Source: Bidens hawaiensis (lineage: Eukaryota; Streptophyta; Magnoliopsida; Asterales; Asteraceae). From it: a DNA stretch of 64,000 bases. Of this stretch, positions 35,149 through 45,600 are shown piece after piece; positions within the stretch are counted from its first letter, which is position 1, and the number at the start of each line of letters is the position of its first letter. The notes under the pieces were generated by a model. The model made no database searches. It was given only the letters and a program-made list of their open reading frames with translations, and was not told the DNA's origin. The DNA is taken from contig JAIQDT010001649.1 in assembly GCA_021521415.1 (NCBI GenBank), positions 124,001-188,000 of the forward strand, read 5' to 3'. A program made the position numbers and the translations under genes.

Positions 35149-35646
35149 CTCGAGTATAGTGGGAGCCAGCTGTTGCTTTGGCTGTATGCTCGAGCAAAGG
35201 AGGTACACTGATTTTGAAATTAAATGACAACTGTCGTGTGCTAGACAACAAAAGAAGGTACTGTACCACCCAAACGTTAGGTATAAAACGGGGAATTAGA
35301 AACTTTTTCACATACTTCTTCCTCTCTCTTAAACCTAAACACAAAAATCCTCTTGCTCGTGTTATCTTCCACTTGCTCGACTACTCTAATACTTGCTCGA
35401 TTTTACTTCGAATACTACCATTAGCTCTGTTTCGACTTCGGTAAGACATCGTAATTCGATAATCGTCACACCGATTTCGGAATTAGGGTTTCTAATTGAA
35501 CTACTAACTAACTGTTTAATTGTTCTTGCAGGTACGCATATTACTACAGAACAGGTTAATTGAAGACGCCATTAATCATCTGCCTATCCTCATATATTAG
35601 TTCTGCAACTTTGTGTAATAATATATTCTCTTGTTTTGCAGAATTG
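35149..35646 (+). promoter_or_regulatory. Internal promoter, leader and two introns before the accessory ORF
   Basis: After the last CGAGCA copies (about 35150-35205) comes TATAAAA at 35282-35288, then a CT-rich stretch (CTTCTTCCTCTCTCTT, 35314-35330) where initiation would be expected. The following leader has three copies of CTTGCTCG. A splice donor (CG/GTAAGA) at 35441 pairs with a branch-like CTAAC and acceptor TTCTTGCAG ending 35531. A 23-nt exon (35532-35554) ends ACAG/GTTAAT, and a second acceptor, TTCTCTTGTTTTGCAG, ends 35641, five bases before the ATG at 35647. These signals are seen in the sequence; that they work is inference. The layout would give the third gene its own spliced mRNA. 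Confidence 0.5.
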
Positions 35647-38600
35647 ATGGCCTATAAATTCGAGAAGAGGCACAATATGTGCGCTCAGTTGGAGCTCAAC
35701 GATGACAATCAAGAATTGGAGCTGATGATAAACTTTCTATGGAACTCTAACTTGAGAGTAGCTCTTACTGAAAGCCCCACAATTTACAGAAATCATATTG
35801 CAGATTTTTGGGGCTCGGCTACGTATGTAAATGATGTTAACGGGGAAAGTATTGAGGCATCGGTCCTAAATAATGATATTGAGATCACAGAGGCATCAAT
35901 ACGAGCTGCTTTGGACCTAAACGATAATTTTAATGCTCAGCCATCCTACTCTGTTCCCAGATTATTGAGAGTCTTTCAGGAGACTATGGGATACCAAGGA
36001 GGAGTAAAGGAGGGCCAGTTCCAGAAAGGAAGTTTTCCAGTAATCTACCGTTTTCTGATACATCACGTCATCCAGTCCTTATCTCCTATGAGAGGGACTT
36101 GGACATTATTAAGCAGAGAGCTAGGGACTCTCACTGTAGCGATTTTATACCAGCAGCCTTTCAACATTTCAAGATTTATCTTTCAAGGGTTGGTATCAAA
36201 TGCAGAGAAGCAAGTCAATCAACGATTTTTTATGTATCCCAGGTTTCTACAGATTTTGATAAACAGAGAATTGCCTGATCTTCAAAGAATGGGAGAGGTT
36301 TTGAGACTGCAGGACCCCAACATATGCAAAAGAATGAAAGATGCTCAGAGCAACTTTGTTGACAATGATGACTGGGATGTTAACCCATGGTTGCTTGTAC
36401 CAGCACTGGTGCTATTAATGTGCCTCGCACCCCCGGTAATGGTGACGATGAAGAGGATGATAATGATGTGAATGATGATGATCAAAATCATGATGGGGAC
36501 AATGGTCCAGAAGGTGGAAATGCCATGGTTATTGGTGGTAATGATGATGCACAGGAGTTTATTGAGGGAAATGTATAAATGATTGAACAATCTACTCAAA
36601 CAGGAGTGCTGCATATTTGGAGGCACATGTAGAGACAAATGAACCAGTTATGGATCCAATCAATGAAGCTACAGAGCCAATGGATGATGATGTATTTGTA
36701 GCAAATGTTATATCAGATGTTGCTGATACCATTGAGAAGATAACTCCATCAGATTCACCACCACCTGAAGTCTACTATGATGACACAGACTCCATTGAAC
36801 TTAATGATGTAGATGACAATGTTCCTTCCTCACCAGCCACAACTGAACCAGCCATCTCAGACTCTGAACCAATCAATGACCCACATATTCCATCACCACC
36901 AACATCACCACTTACTGAACCTATCATCACAACACCTGTTTCCCAACCTGGTCAAGATATACCTCTTCAAACCCCACCATCCTCTCCATTACAAGAAACA
37001 CATGCCACCACCACTACCCAGCCATCAAAAACACTTCCCAAAGAATCTGAACCTTATAAAGTTCCATCTGCAGAGACAGCTGAGTCTGAACCATGGTCTA
37101 AACCTGCACCAAAGCCAAATCAAGAAACTCCACCTCTAGACCTAATCTTTATGATATTGTTTATGAGGATGCCAAACTTGAATCTGAAAACATCATGTTA
37201 AGAGAACAGAATGCCATATTAGCTACAAGGAACTCGGTATTGGAGGCTGCTTTGAATGAAGCTTTGTTAAAGATTCAAACCCTGGAGGGGCAGTCTGAGG
37301 TTGAGAAGACCTCAGATGCACCAAAACATGGGGAGAAAACTGAAGGTGCAGAGAGTTTAAAGGTGATTGGAGAGTTATATGAAAGTTCTGATGAGGAAGT
37401 TGTGGAAGTTGGACCATCAAATGCTTTAAACATGATAAATCAAGCATATGATGATGGAGATTCGGATTATAAGGGGGAGAGTGAAAGTGAAGAAGAAACT
37501 AAAGACGATAAGAATTAAAGGAAAGGGATTGCCTTTACAGATGATGACTTGCATCCCCTGCCCCAACACATAACTCAATCCGATGACATACTTCTCAAGG
37601 AAAATGTGATTGATCCTGATGTTGTAGAAGCTGAATCTGTCAAGACTGCCATAAGGTTAATGAATGAAGATTTGGAGTCTCTGGATAGAGAAGATGAAGA
37701 GGAAATACCTCAAGAAGTACTTGAAGCATTAATAAACATGAAGGAGAAAGAAAAGGAGGATGAGAAAAGGTTGAAGGAGGCAGATGAGGCGATAAAGGCC
37801 ACACTGGATGCTCTAAGAGCAAATCTGAATGTTAATGAACAAGAGAGTACACAAGCTGAAGAGCCAGTGACAACTGAGCCTGAAGAGCCCATGGAAACTG
37901 AAATTGAACAATCTGAATCTGAATCAGTTAATACTGAGATGGAAACTGATAATGAACAAGAAACCGGTCTTGGGGTAAGAGAAGAGCCAAAAGGGGATGA
38001 GGCACCAAGGATGCCATGGAATGTTTTTGTCAAATTCATTGCTTAGTTAGTTATGCTCAGAACACATTTTGACATTCTCCTTCATCCTGAAGAGTTCAGA
38101 CCAGAAACTGTGGCTGCAGCCAGGAGAGCTCAAGAAGAACAAAGACAAGAACATTGGAAGAAAAGCCAACTTCTGATCAAGGACAAACCTGAGCCAACAG
38201 TAAGTGAAGTGAGTGATGAAGAGGATCTTGGAACAGAACCAGTCACAGAAGAGATCAGTAATGAAGAATCTAAGACCTCTGAGTCAGTTGATGAGGAAAT
38301 TATACTTGAAGAGCCAGAAGCTGAAGTGACACAACCTGTCACACCCGCTCCATCTCAATCACTAAAAAGAAAAGAAACTGGTGAGATTGAAACACCTAAA
38401 TCCAAAAGACAAAAATCTGTAAAGGTAATGGTGTACAAAAGGAGATTGAAGAAAGGAATAGAGCTCAATCTGTAAGTAATGAAGAACCTATGATTGAGGC
38501 TCTTCACAATCTTGAAAAGACAATTGAAATAGAAGATGATAGTGAAGGTGAAATGAAAGATGTTGAAAAAGGGAATGAAGATAGAAACTATCTGATCAGC

Positions 38601-40224
38601 TTGGGATATGACTTGAAATACATTCATAGATTATCCAAAGAAGACATAGCCAAAGAAGCTGAAGAGTGGAGTATGAGGAAGTCTAAAAGAGAAGCCCTGA
38701 TCAAAGCTGGTCACAAGCCTGCATTCCTGAACTTACAATCTTTTGACACAATAGACAGACTATACAGGAATGCTCTTGTGGACGACATCTCAGATTATGT
38801 GAAAAAGGTATCAAAGAAGAAAAAGGTAGAGGGAGAAACGGTGTTAAAAGAGTCGGACAGTAGCAAAAGGAGAACTGAAAAGAAAGCCAGTGATGAAAAA
38901 GAATATGAGTCATTAAAGGCAAAACATAATGACATAAAGTTTCTTCAACTATATGGCTACAGCTATGAGTCCTTGATAAAGCCTTCTCTTGAAGAACTAA
39001 AAAGGAAAATTCAACTTGTAAAAGACTTCTCACAAAGACAAGAAAAGTCAGGAAGAATATGAAAGAGAACAAGAGCTGAGGTTGAGATTGGCAAGAGAAA
39101 GAGAAGAAGCTAAAAAGAAAGAAGAAGAAGTGAAAAGGTGGTTTGAAGACCCTCAATGGGTAGAAATATTAAAGAGAATTGTCATGGAGAAAGGAATGAC
39201 GGAAGAATAGTTTCAAAACATGTCTCATGAACAATTAATTGAAATATATAATAGAGAGTAGAGACTGTATTTGAAAACCCAAAGAAAACTCCAGGAAGAT
39301 AAGCTGAGAGCTGAAGAAGAAGTTCGAGCGGAAATGATGAGTGCTCTTCACAAAAAGGGAGCCAAAATGTCGAGGCTAGTAGTACAGACAGATGAAACAA
39401 TCAGAAAATGGTATGAAGAAGCTGGCCTGCATAAGATAAAGAAAACTCAACAAGCTAGCACAAGCCGAATACCCATTGGATCTGAGAATGTGAGGACTGA
39501 GGAACCAAGAAATCAAAATCTGCCCACACATCTCTTCTTTGATAAAAGATCCAAGACTCTTAGGGTGATCACTGAAGATAAAGAGGAAACTCTGATTATC
39601 TTCAGAGACGACTTGAGGGACTTTACAAGAGAACAACTAACAAAGATGGCTGAATTGACACTGCATGACAATCAAATCAGAAATCAACCATCTAGTCAAC
39701 CAAGGAATGAGCTATCAAAATTTATTTAGGAACAAGCTGAGCAAGGGTTTCCATTCCTAAAACAAAAGATGAGAGTAATCCACAGCCAAGCTAAGAAAGA
39801 GAGAAGGAGAAAAAGAATAAATGAAGTACATACTTTGGAGCTTTCTTTTGATGCAAAAAGAAGGAACACTCAAGCTGGCAGCCCTTCAACAAAAAGAATG
39901 ACTTTGAGAGATTGTCTAGCAATGAGAAGGGAGATGATGGAACCAAATTCCACAGCACAGCAAAATGGAAGAATCTCTTACCTTACTTATAACAGACACA
40001 ATGACTCAATCAGCTGGAGGAATGCATCTGGAGGCACAATAGCTGTGATCTTATATGACAGTGATCTTCAGTTCATGCACCCTCAAAATTTACATGACTT
40101 AATTGATGCTAAATTCTCCATTGATTCCTCTGATGCGGTGGAACTGGACATGATTAAACAAAAGGCAGCCTTTGTCAAGAAATTGAAAGAAGATTCTGAC
40201 ACAAGGAGGAGGAGAAGAAGATAG
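35647..40224 (+). pseudogene. Copia-1 accessory (env-position) ORF, decayed
   Basis: One ancestral ORF of about 1,500 codons lies between pol and the 3' LTR. Residues 1 to about 250 (from MAYKFEKRHNM) form a conserved globular part with ALTESPTIYRNHIADFWG, ITEASIRAALDL, QKGSFPVIYRFLIHHVIQSL and FFMYPRFLQILIN. I recall this pattern from a very common Asteraceae retroelement protein family, often mis-annotated in databases. A very acidic, Pro/Ser/Thr-rich middle follows (36400-38470), then a Lys/Glu coiled-coil region (38490-39500) and a C-terminal part with WRNASGGTIAVILYD and a final run of arginines. I see no signal peptide or convincing membrane span, so 'env-like' refers to position only. 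Frameshifts lie near 36400, 36590, 37195, 38470 and 39065, with in-frame stops at 37516, 38044, 39208, 39259 and 39727. Function unknown. Confidence 0.75.
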
Positions 40225-40441
40225 CAGAATGGAGCTCAAAGAAAATCAATTTTATTTCTGTTTATCTTTGTTATTTTGTTATTTTGTAATTGATGTAAAA
40301 AACTTTGATGTGTAATGCCCAAGTGGCAGAATTCCTATTTATGTAAGGAAATGACATGTTCTTGAATGATATATCTATGATGTCTGATACATGTGTAACT
40401 CTATGCAGGTATGTTTTGGTGCATCTGAGCTTGTTCCAATC

Positions 40442-40451
40442 TAGGGGGAGA
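40442..40451 (+). promoter_or_regulatory. Copia-1 polypurine tract
   Basis: TAGGGGGAGA lies directly before the 3' LTR, the site that would prime plus-strand DNA synthesis. Element D has an almost identical tract (AAGGGGGAGA), consistent with a shared lineage. Confidence 0.85.
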
Positions 40452-40452
40452 T

Positions 40453-41479
40453 TGTTGAGTCAGATTTTTGATAAGAAAGATTAGAATCTTCTCAACCTCC
40501 TCAGAAAACTGCTAGGTATGGACTTCGAGCAAGCCTAGACGATCGAGTATGGTTTTACTACTTCGAGCAAGGTCTTCAGAACCTTAAATGGTTGATTCTT
40601 CTAGTGTTAAGGCTTCAAGCAAGCTACACTTCAACGAGCAAGAGTATTCTTCTATCGAGCATGGATTGCCAATCGAGCAAACAACTTGATCATACAAGTT
40701 TTAACCAAGTGTTACGAGCACAGGATGATCGAGCACATGGGGACAAGCATGGATGCAATAAAAAGATGTCACGTGATCAAAGCAAGGACTTCGAGCACAG
40801 TCAGTTCCCCGAGCAAGATTTACATCCGAGCATGCTAAAGATTGCTGAATAAGAAGACTGAAGACATCAAGAAGAATGAGCTTGCTCTATAGACTAGATC
40901 GAGCAAATCATGGTTTAGTCAAGAGGAATGAAGCTTGCTGGAGGGGAATATCTTCACTGAAGATATTCTAAGTAAAGTATACTCGAGGACATTCATCGAG
41001 CATACCTAGCATAATGAGTTTGCTCGAGCAAGATTGTTACCTTGCTCGAGGACTCAACACTTGTATTATTTTGTATTTCATTATGTAATGATTAGGAACT
41101 TCTAGAAAGAATGTCAGGGTCTATAAATAGGGTCCTAGGTTTCCATTTTAGGGTAACGTTGGCACACATGGAATACGAGAAACATTCTAAAAGAATATTC
41201 TATTTGTTTCCTCGTACAACCGCCGCCGCCGTCATACACGAAACCTTAGACATTCCTTTCACTGTTTCATTAATGACTCATTTAATACAGTGAATCTTTG
41301 TCTTTGAATGTGCTTTTATTGATTATCTTTTATCATTTCGTGCTTGTTATTTTCACTCCTTCGTTCCCACTTGTTGGATATCCTGATTCCTCCGGGATAT
41401 TCAACAGGCCTTTGGGTTACAGAGTCGGTGTGTTCCTGTCAACCTTTTCGAAGGTTTCACCCGATTCATGGTCCTGACA
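40453..41479 (+). mobile_element. Copia-1 3' LTR, complete
   Basis: 1,027 bp from TGTTGAGTCAG to GGTCCTGACA. The first 600 bp carry about fifteen CGAGCA motifs, at the end inverted to TGCTCGAG. A TATA box, CTATAAATAG, lies at 41121-41130, so the motif array sits in U3 upstream of the LTR promoter. The R/U5 part has CCGCCGCCGCCGTC. The right flank GTACA (41480-41484) is the target duplication partner of GTACG before 10817. Confidence 0.88.
41122..41128 (+). promoter_or_regulatory. LTR TATA box
   Basis: TATAAAT within GGGTCTATAAATAGGGTCC. The same box is kept in the LTR fragment at 7532-7539. It would drive genomic RNA synthesis. Confidence 0.7.
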
Positions 41480-41484
41480 GTACA

Positions 41485-42679
41485 AACCTAGTTATTGAAC
41501 ATGTTTAATCTAATACTAAGACTAAACGGTGTGGTCGTCGAAATGCCGCTCTCTTGATGACATGGCAAGCGGTGCCGGCGATGAACACCACCCCGGTGCT
41601 GTTGGGGCCGCTCAGTGGTAATTTCACTCTGGAAAATTCACCGCCCAAATCACCGCTCAAATAATATTCCCCTTTAAAGCCTTTTCTTTTTAGAAATAAT
41701 TTACAACACAAAGAAGGGTAAGATGCTTGTTGAATAGATGGGCAGCAAAAAGAAGACGATGGAGTAGATGGAGTAGAGACAGGGGTTGAATGTTAGGGTT
41801 TTTTTCCCTCTTTTTTTATATATTTAGTTTAATGGGCTTTAAAGAGTACACTTGGGCTTGGCCCTTTAAGTGATATTATAATTTTATGTATCAATTATAA
41901 ATCAATATTTTTTTATATGTTTTTTATAATAAATAGTTTTAATTAATTTAGATGGTAATATGTTAAATTTTAATTTAAGTTATATAAATTTATTTGAAAT
42001 GGGAGAGAAGTGATGAATTGGTGACCATTTCCAATACATAGTGGAAGGAAGTGGAGTGAAGTGGGGTATGATGTGACGTTGACGTGGCACTATGAAGTAG
42101 AAAGCAAAGAGGCATCCATAACTTATAGCCTAATTCGGTTTTCCAATCATTTTGAGTTTGGAAAGATTTCGGTTTTCAAATATGTTATTTTCAAATTATC
42201 TGAATATTGATTTTGCATAATACATATTTTATTTTTCAGTATGAACTATGAATATATTAATTTTATTGACTCATAGTGATCATTTTCTTCTGTTATTCTT
42301 CACCCAGACCAATCCCATTGTGTGGAGCTCGTTCAGTTTATTACTAAAAATGGTATGTTTTTTGCTAATTTTTTTTTTTCATTATATCCGTTTAATTTGA
42401 AATAACATGATAAATTTGAATTCGGACATATTCAAATCAACTCCTTGTAAATAACAAAGTTAATCAAATTATAGTATTTTTATTCCCTAATTCAAATCAA
42501 AACATATTAAATATAAATCTATTAACTTTCCTTCAAATACTGAGAAAATGATATGGTTTCATTTTTCTTTTGAGAAACCTTGCGTTCATCAATTCTCATG
42601 AATCTCCTCCTTTTCTACTACATCTACTCTCAATATTTCATTTCAAAATTCAAAACCAAAAGAGTTTGCTTGCTTTTCA
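41485..42679. other. Intergenic, 3' of the CNNM gene
   Basis: No gene seen. The stretch 41510-42120 has GC-rich ends and an AT-rich core and may be a degraded TIR element, but the arms do not pair well enough to call. The last part (42540-42679) would hold the 3' UTR of the minus-strand CNNM gene. Confidence 0.45.
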
Positions 42680-45600
42680 TTATCCCTCTTTCATTTCATG
42701 TTGTGGAATTGCGTCATCATCCTCGTGTATACTTGTTTCACCGTCATCATCGCCCCATTTACTATTCACGATTACTGGAACTACCTTCTTCGCATCAGTT
42801 TCATCCTCACTGCTCACCCTTTCAAACCTAACGGCGCCAACTTTTCTAGCGTTGCCTGCTAAAATCTACACACCAAAATATTCTCATAATATAATTTAAA
42901 GGTGTGCATGGATCGGTTTTCAGCTAAAGCTGAATAAAAACCGAAAATTCGGTTTTTGGGTTATTAAAACCATTCGTTTTCAGTTTTTAGGTTTTCCATT
43001 TGGATTCGGTTCGGTGTTGGTTTTTAGGTTTTTGGTTTCAGTTATTGGTCTTGAAATATGTGGACCAAAGAAAAATGGCAATAACTAATGAATTTGGGCC
43101 TAAACTTTTTTGTTGATAAAAGATTAATTAATTATTACGCATTTCTTCCAAAAATGTTTGGGCTACATTTATAATTCGCAAATTTAATAATCAAAATCGC
43201 TTTTTTCTGGTTTCTCCGTGTTCAATTTTTACGGCTGTTTCGGTTTTTTTGTTTCGTCAATTGGTCTTGAAATATTTGGGCCAAAAAATAATTAATTTGG
43301 GCCTGATAATTTTGTTAATAAATGATCATTATACATTTGGGCCTAAAGATTTGGGGCTACACCATTTAAAATCCATATATTTAATAGCAAAGTCGGTTCT
43401 TTTACAGATTCGGTTTTTATGGTTCAGTTCAGTTTTTGGTACATTCAAAACCGAAACCGAATAAAAAATTTGGTTAAAGAAACATAAAACCAAAAAGCTG
43501 AATTTGGGTTGGGATCAGTTATTTCGGTCGGATTATGTCAGTTATTTCAGTTACAGTTTGGTTTTCGTGTTTTCATGCGCGCCCCTAGATTATATGCATG
43601 CAAAAAACTATTAGAAAATAAACAAGGTAAAGCACAATACCTCTATTTGAAATATTTGGTTCTTTTCATTTTCTTTTTGATGTTGACGATCGCCATCATC
43701 CTCATTATACTCGTCATCAACTTCGTCCTTTTCAAGAACCACTTTGATTCGTTCTCCTGTTTTCGGTATGTATCCAAACGCCTCACACACAAACCCCGAC
43801 ACCGTTTCATACTGATGACCCTGTTAAAACGCATGCACAAAATTAAATAAATAATAATCATAAGCCTAAATTACAATTTTTGCCCTTTATAGTTTAACAA
43901 ACTATGGAATGAGTCCTTTAAAATTTTTGACTTACACTAATTGCCCTTTATTCTTAAAATTTCCCTCGTTTCTCGTCCTTCAGTCTAACGCTCATCCAAT
44001 TCATCTATTAAGTCAGCGCATGAAGTTAATTTCAAACCCCCTATTTCTTCATACATTAAAATATTTAAGTTTCCCCAACCTAAGCCTACCACATCCGGCG
44101 ACATCACTACACAACTCACCAACTCGACCGCTTGACAATATCCAAAATCGCTCCCACCCCGATTTCTTTCGTAATTTTCTGGCCAACCACATCCCTCGTC
44201 TTTTTCACCTTGTACTCCGGCGAAAAACCCTGTTTCTTCCTCCCTTGAAGTCCATACCAGCCTGCCACACTTTCATCCGCCCTCCATCTCATCTCGGGTT
44301 CGGCGTTAAGGGTAGATGGTGGTGGTCGCTGGCGTAGGTGATAGAGAGATGAGAACGGCAAACAGAAGAAAGTTGTGGCAGTGGGTTTTGGTAAAAACAG
44401 AAATAATATTATAAAACTATTTACATAAATAGTCCCTGTATTTATGACCAAATTACAACTTCTATTATGTTAACACTAATAGTCCTTCAAGGAGTAAAAA
44501 GACGGAAATGCCCTCATGTGCACTGCACACGACGTGACTTAACTAAAAAACTTAGCCAGTTAGCGGAAAGCGCGAATTCCGTAAGAACTTTTGAAAAAAA
44601 GGACAAGCATTGAAAGTCAAAATATTTAGGGATCCATTCCATAATGTGGTAAACTATAAAGGCTGACAAAAATTGTAACTTGGTCTAATAATATGAACCA
44701 AATCACAAAAAGAAAATAAAATCAATTAACAAGTACCTCAGGCATCTTTATGTTGAGATCTTCAGAAAGCTGGTCAATAGAAGTATTTGCATCTACATCA
44801 TATATTCCTTCAGCCCTCATTACAATATAACCAGTCTTTTTATCTATTTCCTCCTTTTACAACATAAAAAAGAACATATCTTTTAATTACCAACCATAAA
44901 AATAACAAAAAATAGGAGTAAAAAAACAGCTTACTTTTGAATCGTTTTCATCAAAAATTTCACCAACAATTTCTTCAACCACGTCTTCCAGTGTTACAAT
45001 CTGTTGCATACATGTGATCGATTAAACTTAATAGTCGGTAAATATGACCAATAGGCCTGTTCTTCAAACAATGGTTCAACGTGGACAAAAACATATTGTA
45101 TATGGGTAAGATTGGGTCACCTCAAATTAGTAAACAAGTCAGAACAGGCAACTATTATAAAATTTGTTAACTTAAAAAAGGTCTGAATGGGTTAGCACCA
45201 CTCATGACCCGTTTAGACCCAAACCATTTTAATAACTGTACTAACAGCCTGTTTTGACCCATGACTCGAACCCGCCCAACCCAAACAAAACTTGCCAGGC
45301 TTAAATTATGACTAAAAAACAAGAGGCATACTTACTCCAACGGTCCCACCATACTCGTTCAGTACAACCGCCATGTGTACCTTTCTAATACGGAACTCTC
45401 TAAGAAGATTCCATACCGACATCGAATCTGCATTATTACTTCTAACACAATTATTAACCGGTGAAGAGAAAAAAATATGAATCAATCAAAATACCAGGAA
45501 CAAAATAAGCTGGTTTATGAGCCATGTCCCCCACCGTGGAAGTTTCTAGAAGGTCTCCCTTCAAAATAAACCAAAATTCTACATTAGCAAGGCAACTTTT

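Larger units (their letters stand above)
10817..41479 (+). mobile_element. Copia-1: giant SIRE/Maximus-like Copia, with nested insertions
   Basis: The outer boundaries are set by the start of the 5' LTR (TGTTGAGTC at 10817), the end of the 3' LTR (CCTGACA at 41479) and flanks GTACG / GTACA, a 5-bp target duplication differing by one G-to-A at a CpG. Order inside: 5' LTR remnant, gag, protease, integrase, RT, RNase H, long spacer with CGAGCA motifs, internal promoter-like leader, accessory ORF, polypurine tract, 3' LTR. Insertions are Gypsy B, a solo Gypsy LTR, a MITE and element D. Subtracting them leaves about 16.1 kb, large for Copia. The order RNase H, then extra ORF, then LTR fits the SIRE/Maximus lineage, whose third ORF has been compared to env. 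Coding regions are all interrupted, so it is not autonomous. Confidence 0.8.

Noticed and set aside
35560..35646. Using the upstream ATG at 35560 as the start of the accessory protein
   Set aside because: The 29 extra codons lie in what looks like an intron (GTTAAT...TTGCAG), and the conserved family pattern starts at the ATG at 35647.
37640..39400. Long minus-strand ORFs opposite the accessory ORF
   Set aside because: They mirror the Glu/Lys-rich sense codons (giving Ser/Phe/Leu-rich peptides) and have no domain; they are shadows of the plus-strand gene.
41505..41711. GC-rich segment as a small gene
   Set aside because: The 68-codon ORF has no domain and is not followed by introns or exons; it probably belongs to a degraded element.
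44116..44451. Minus-strand ORF in CNNM intron 12 as coding
   Set aside because: It lies in a TIR element, is not bounded by splice sites that keep frame, and has no recognisable domain.
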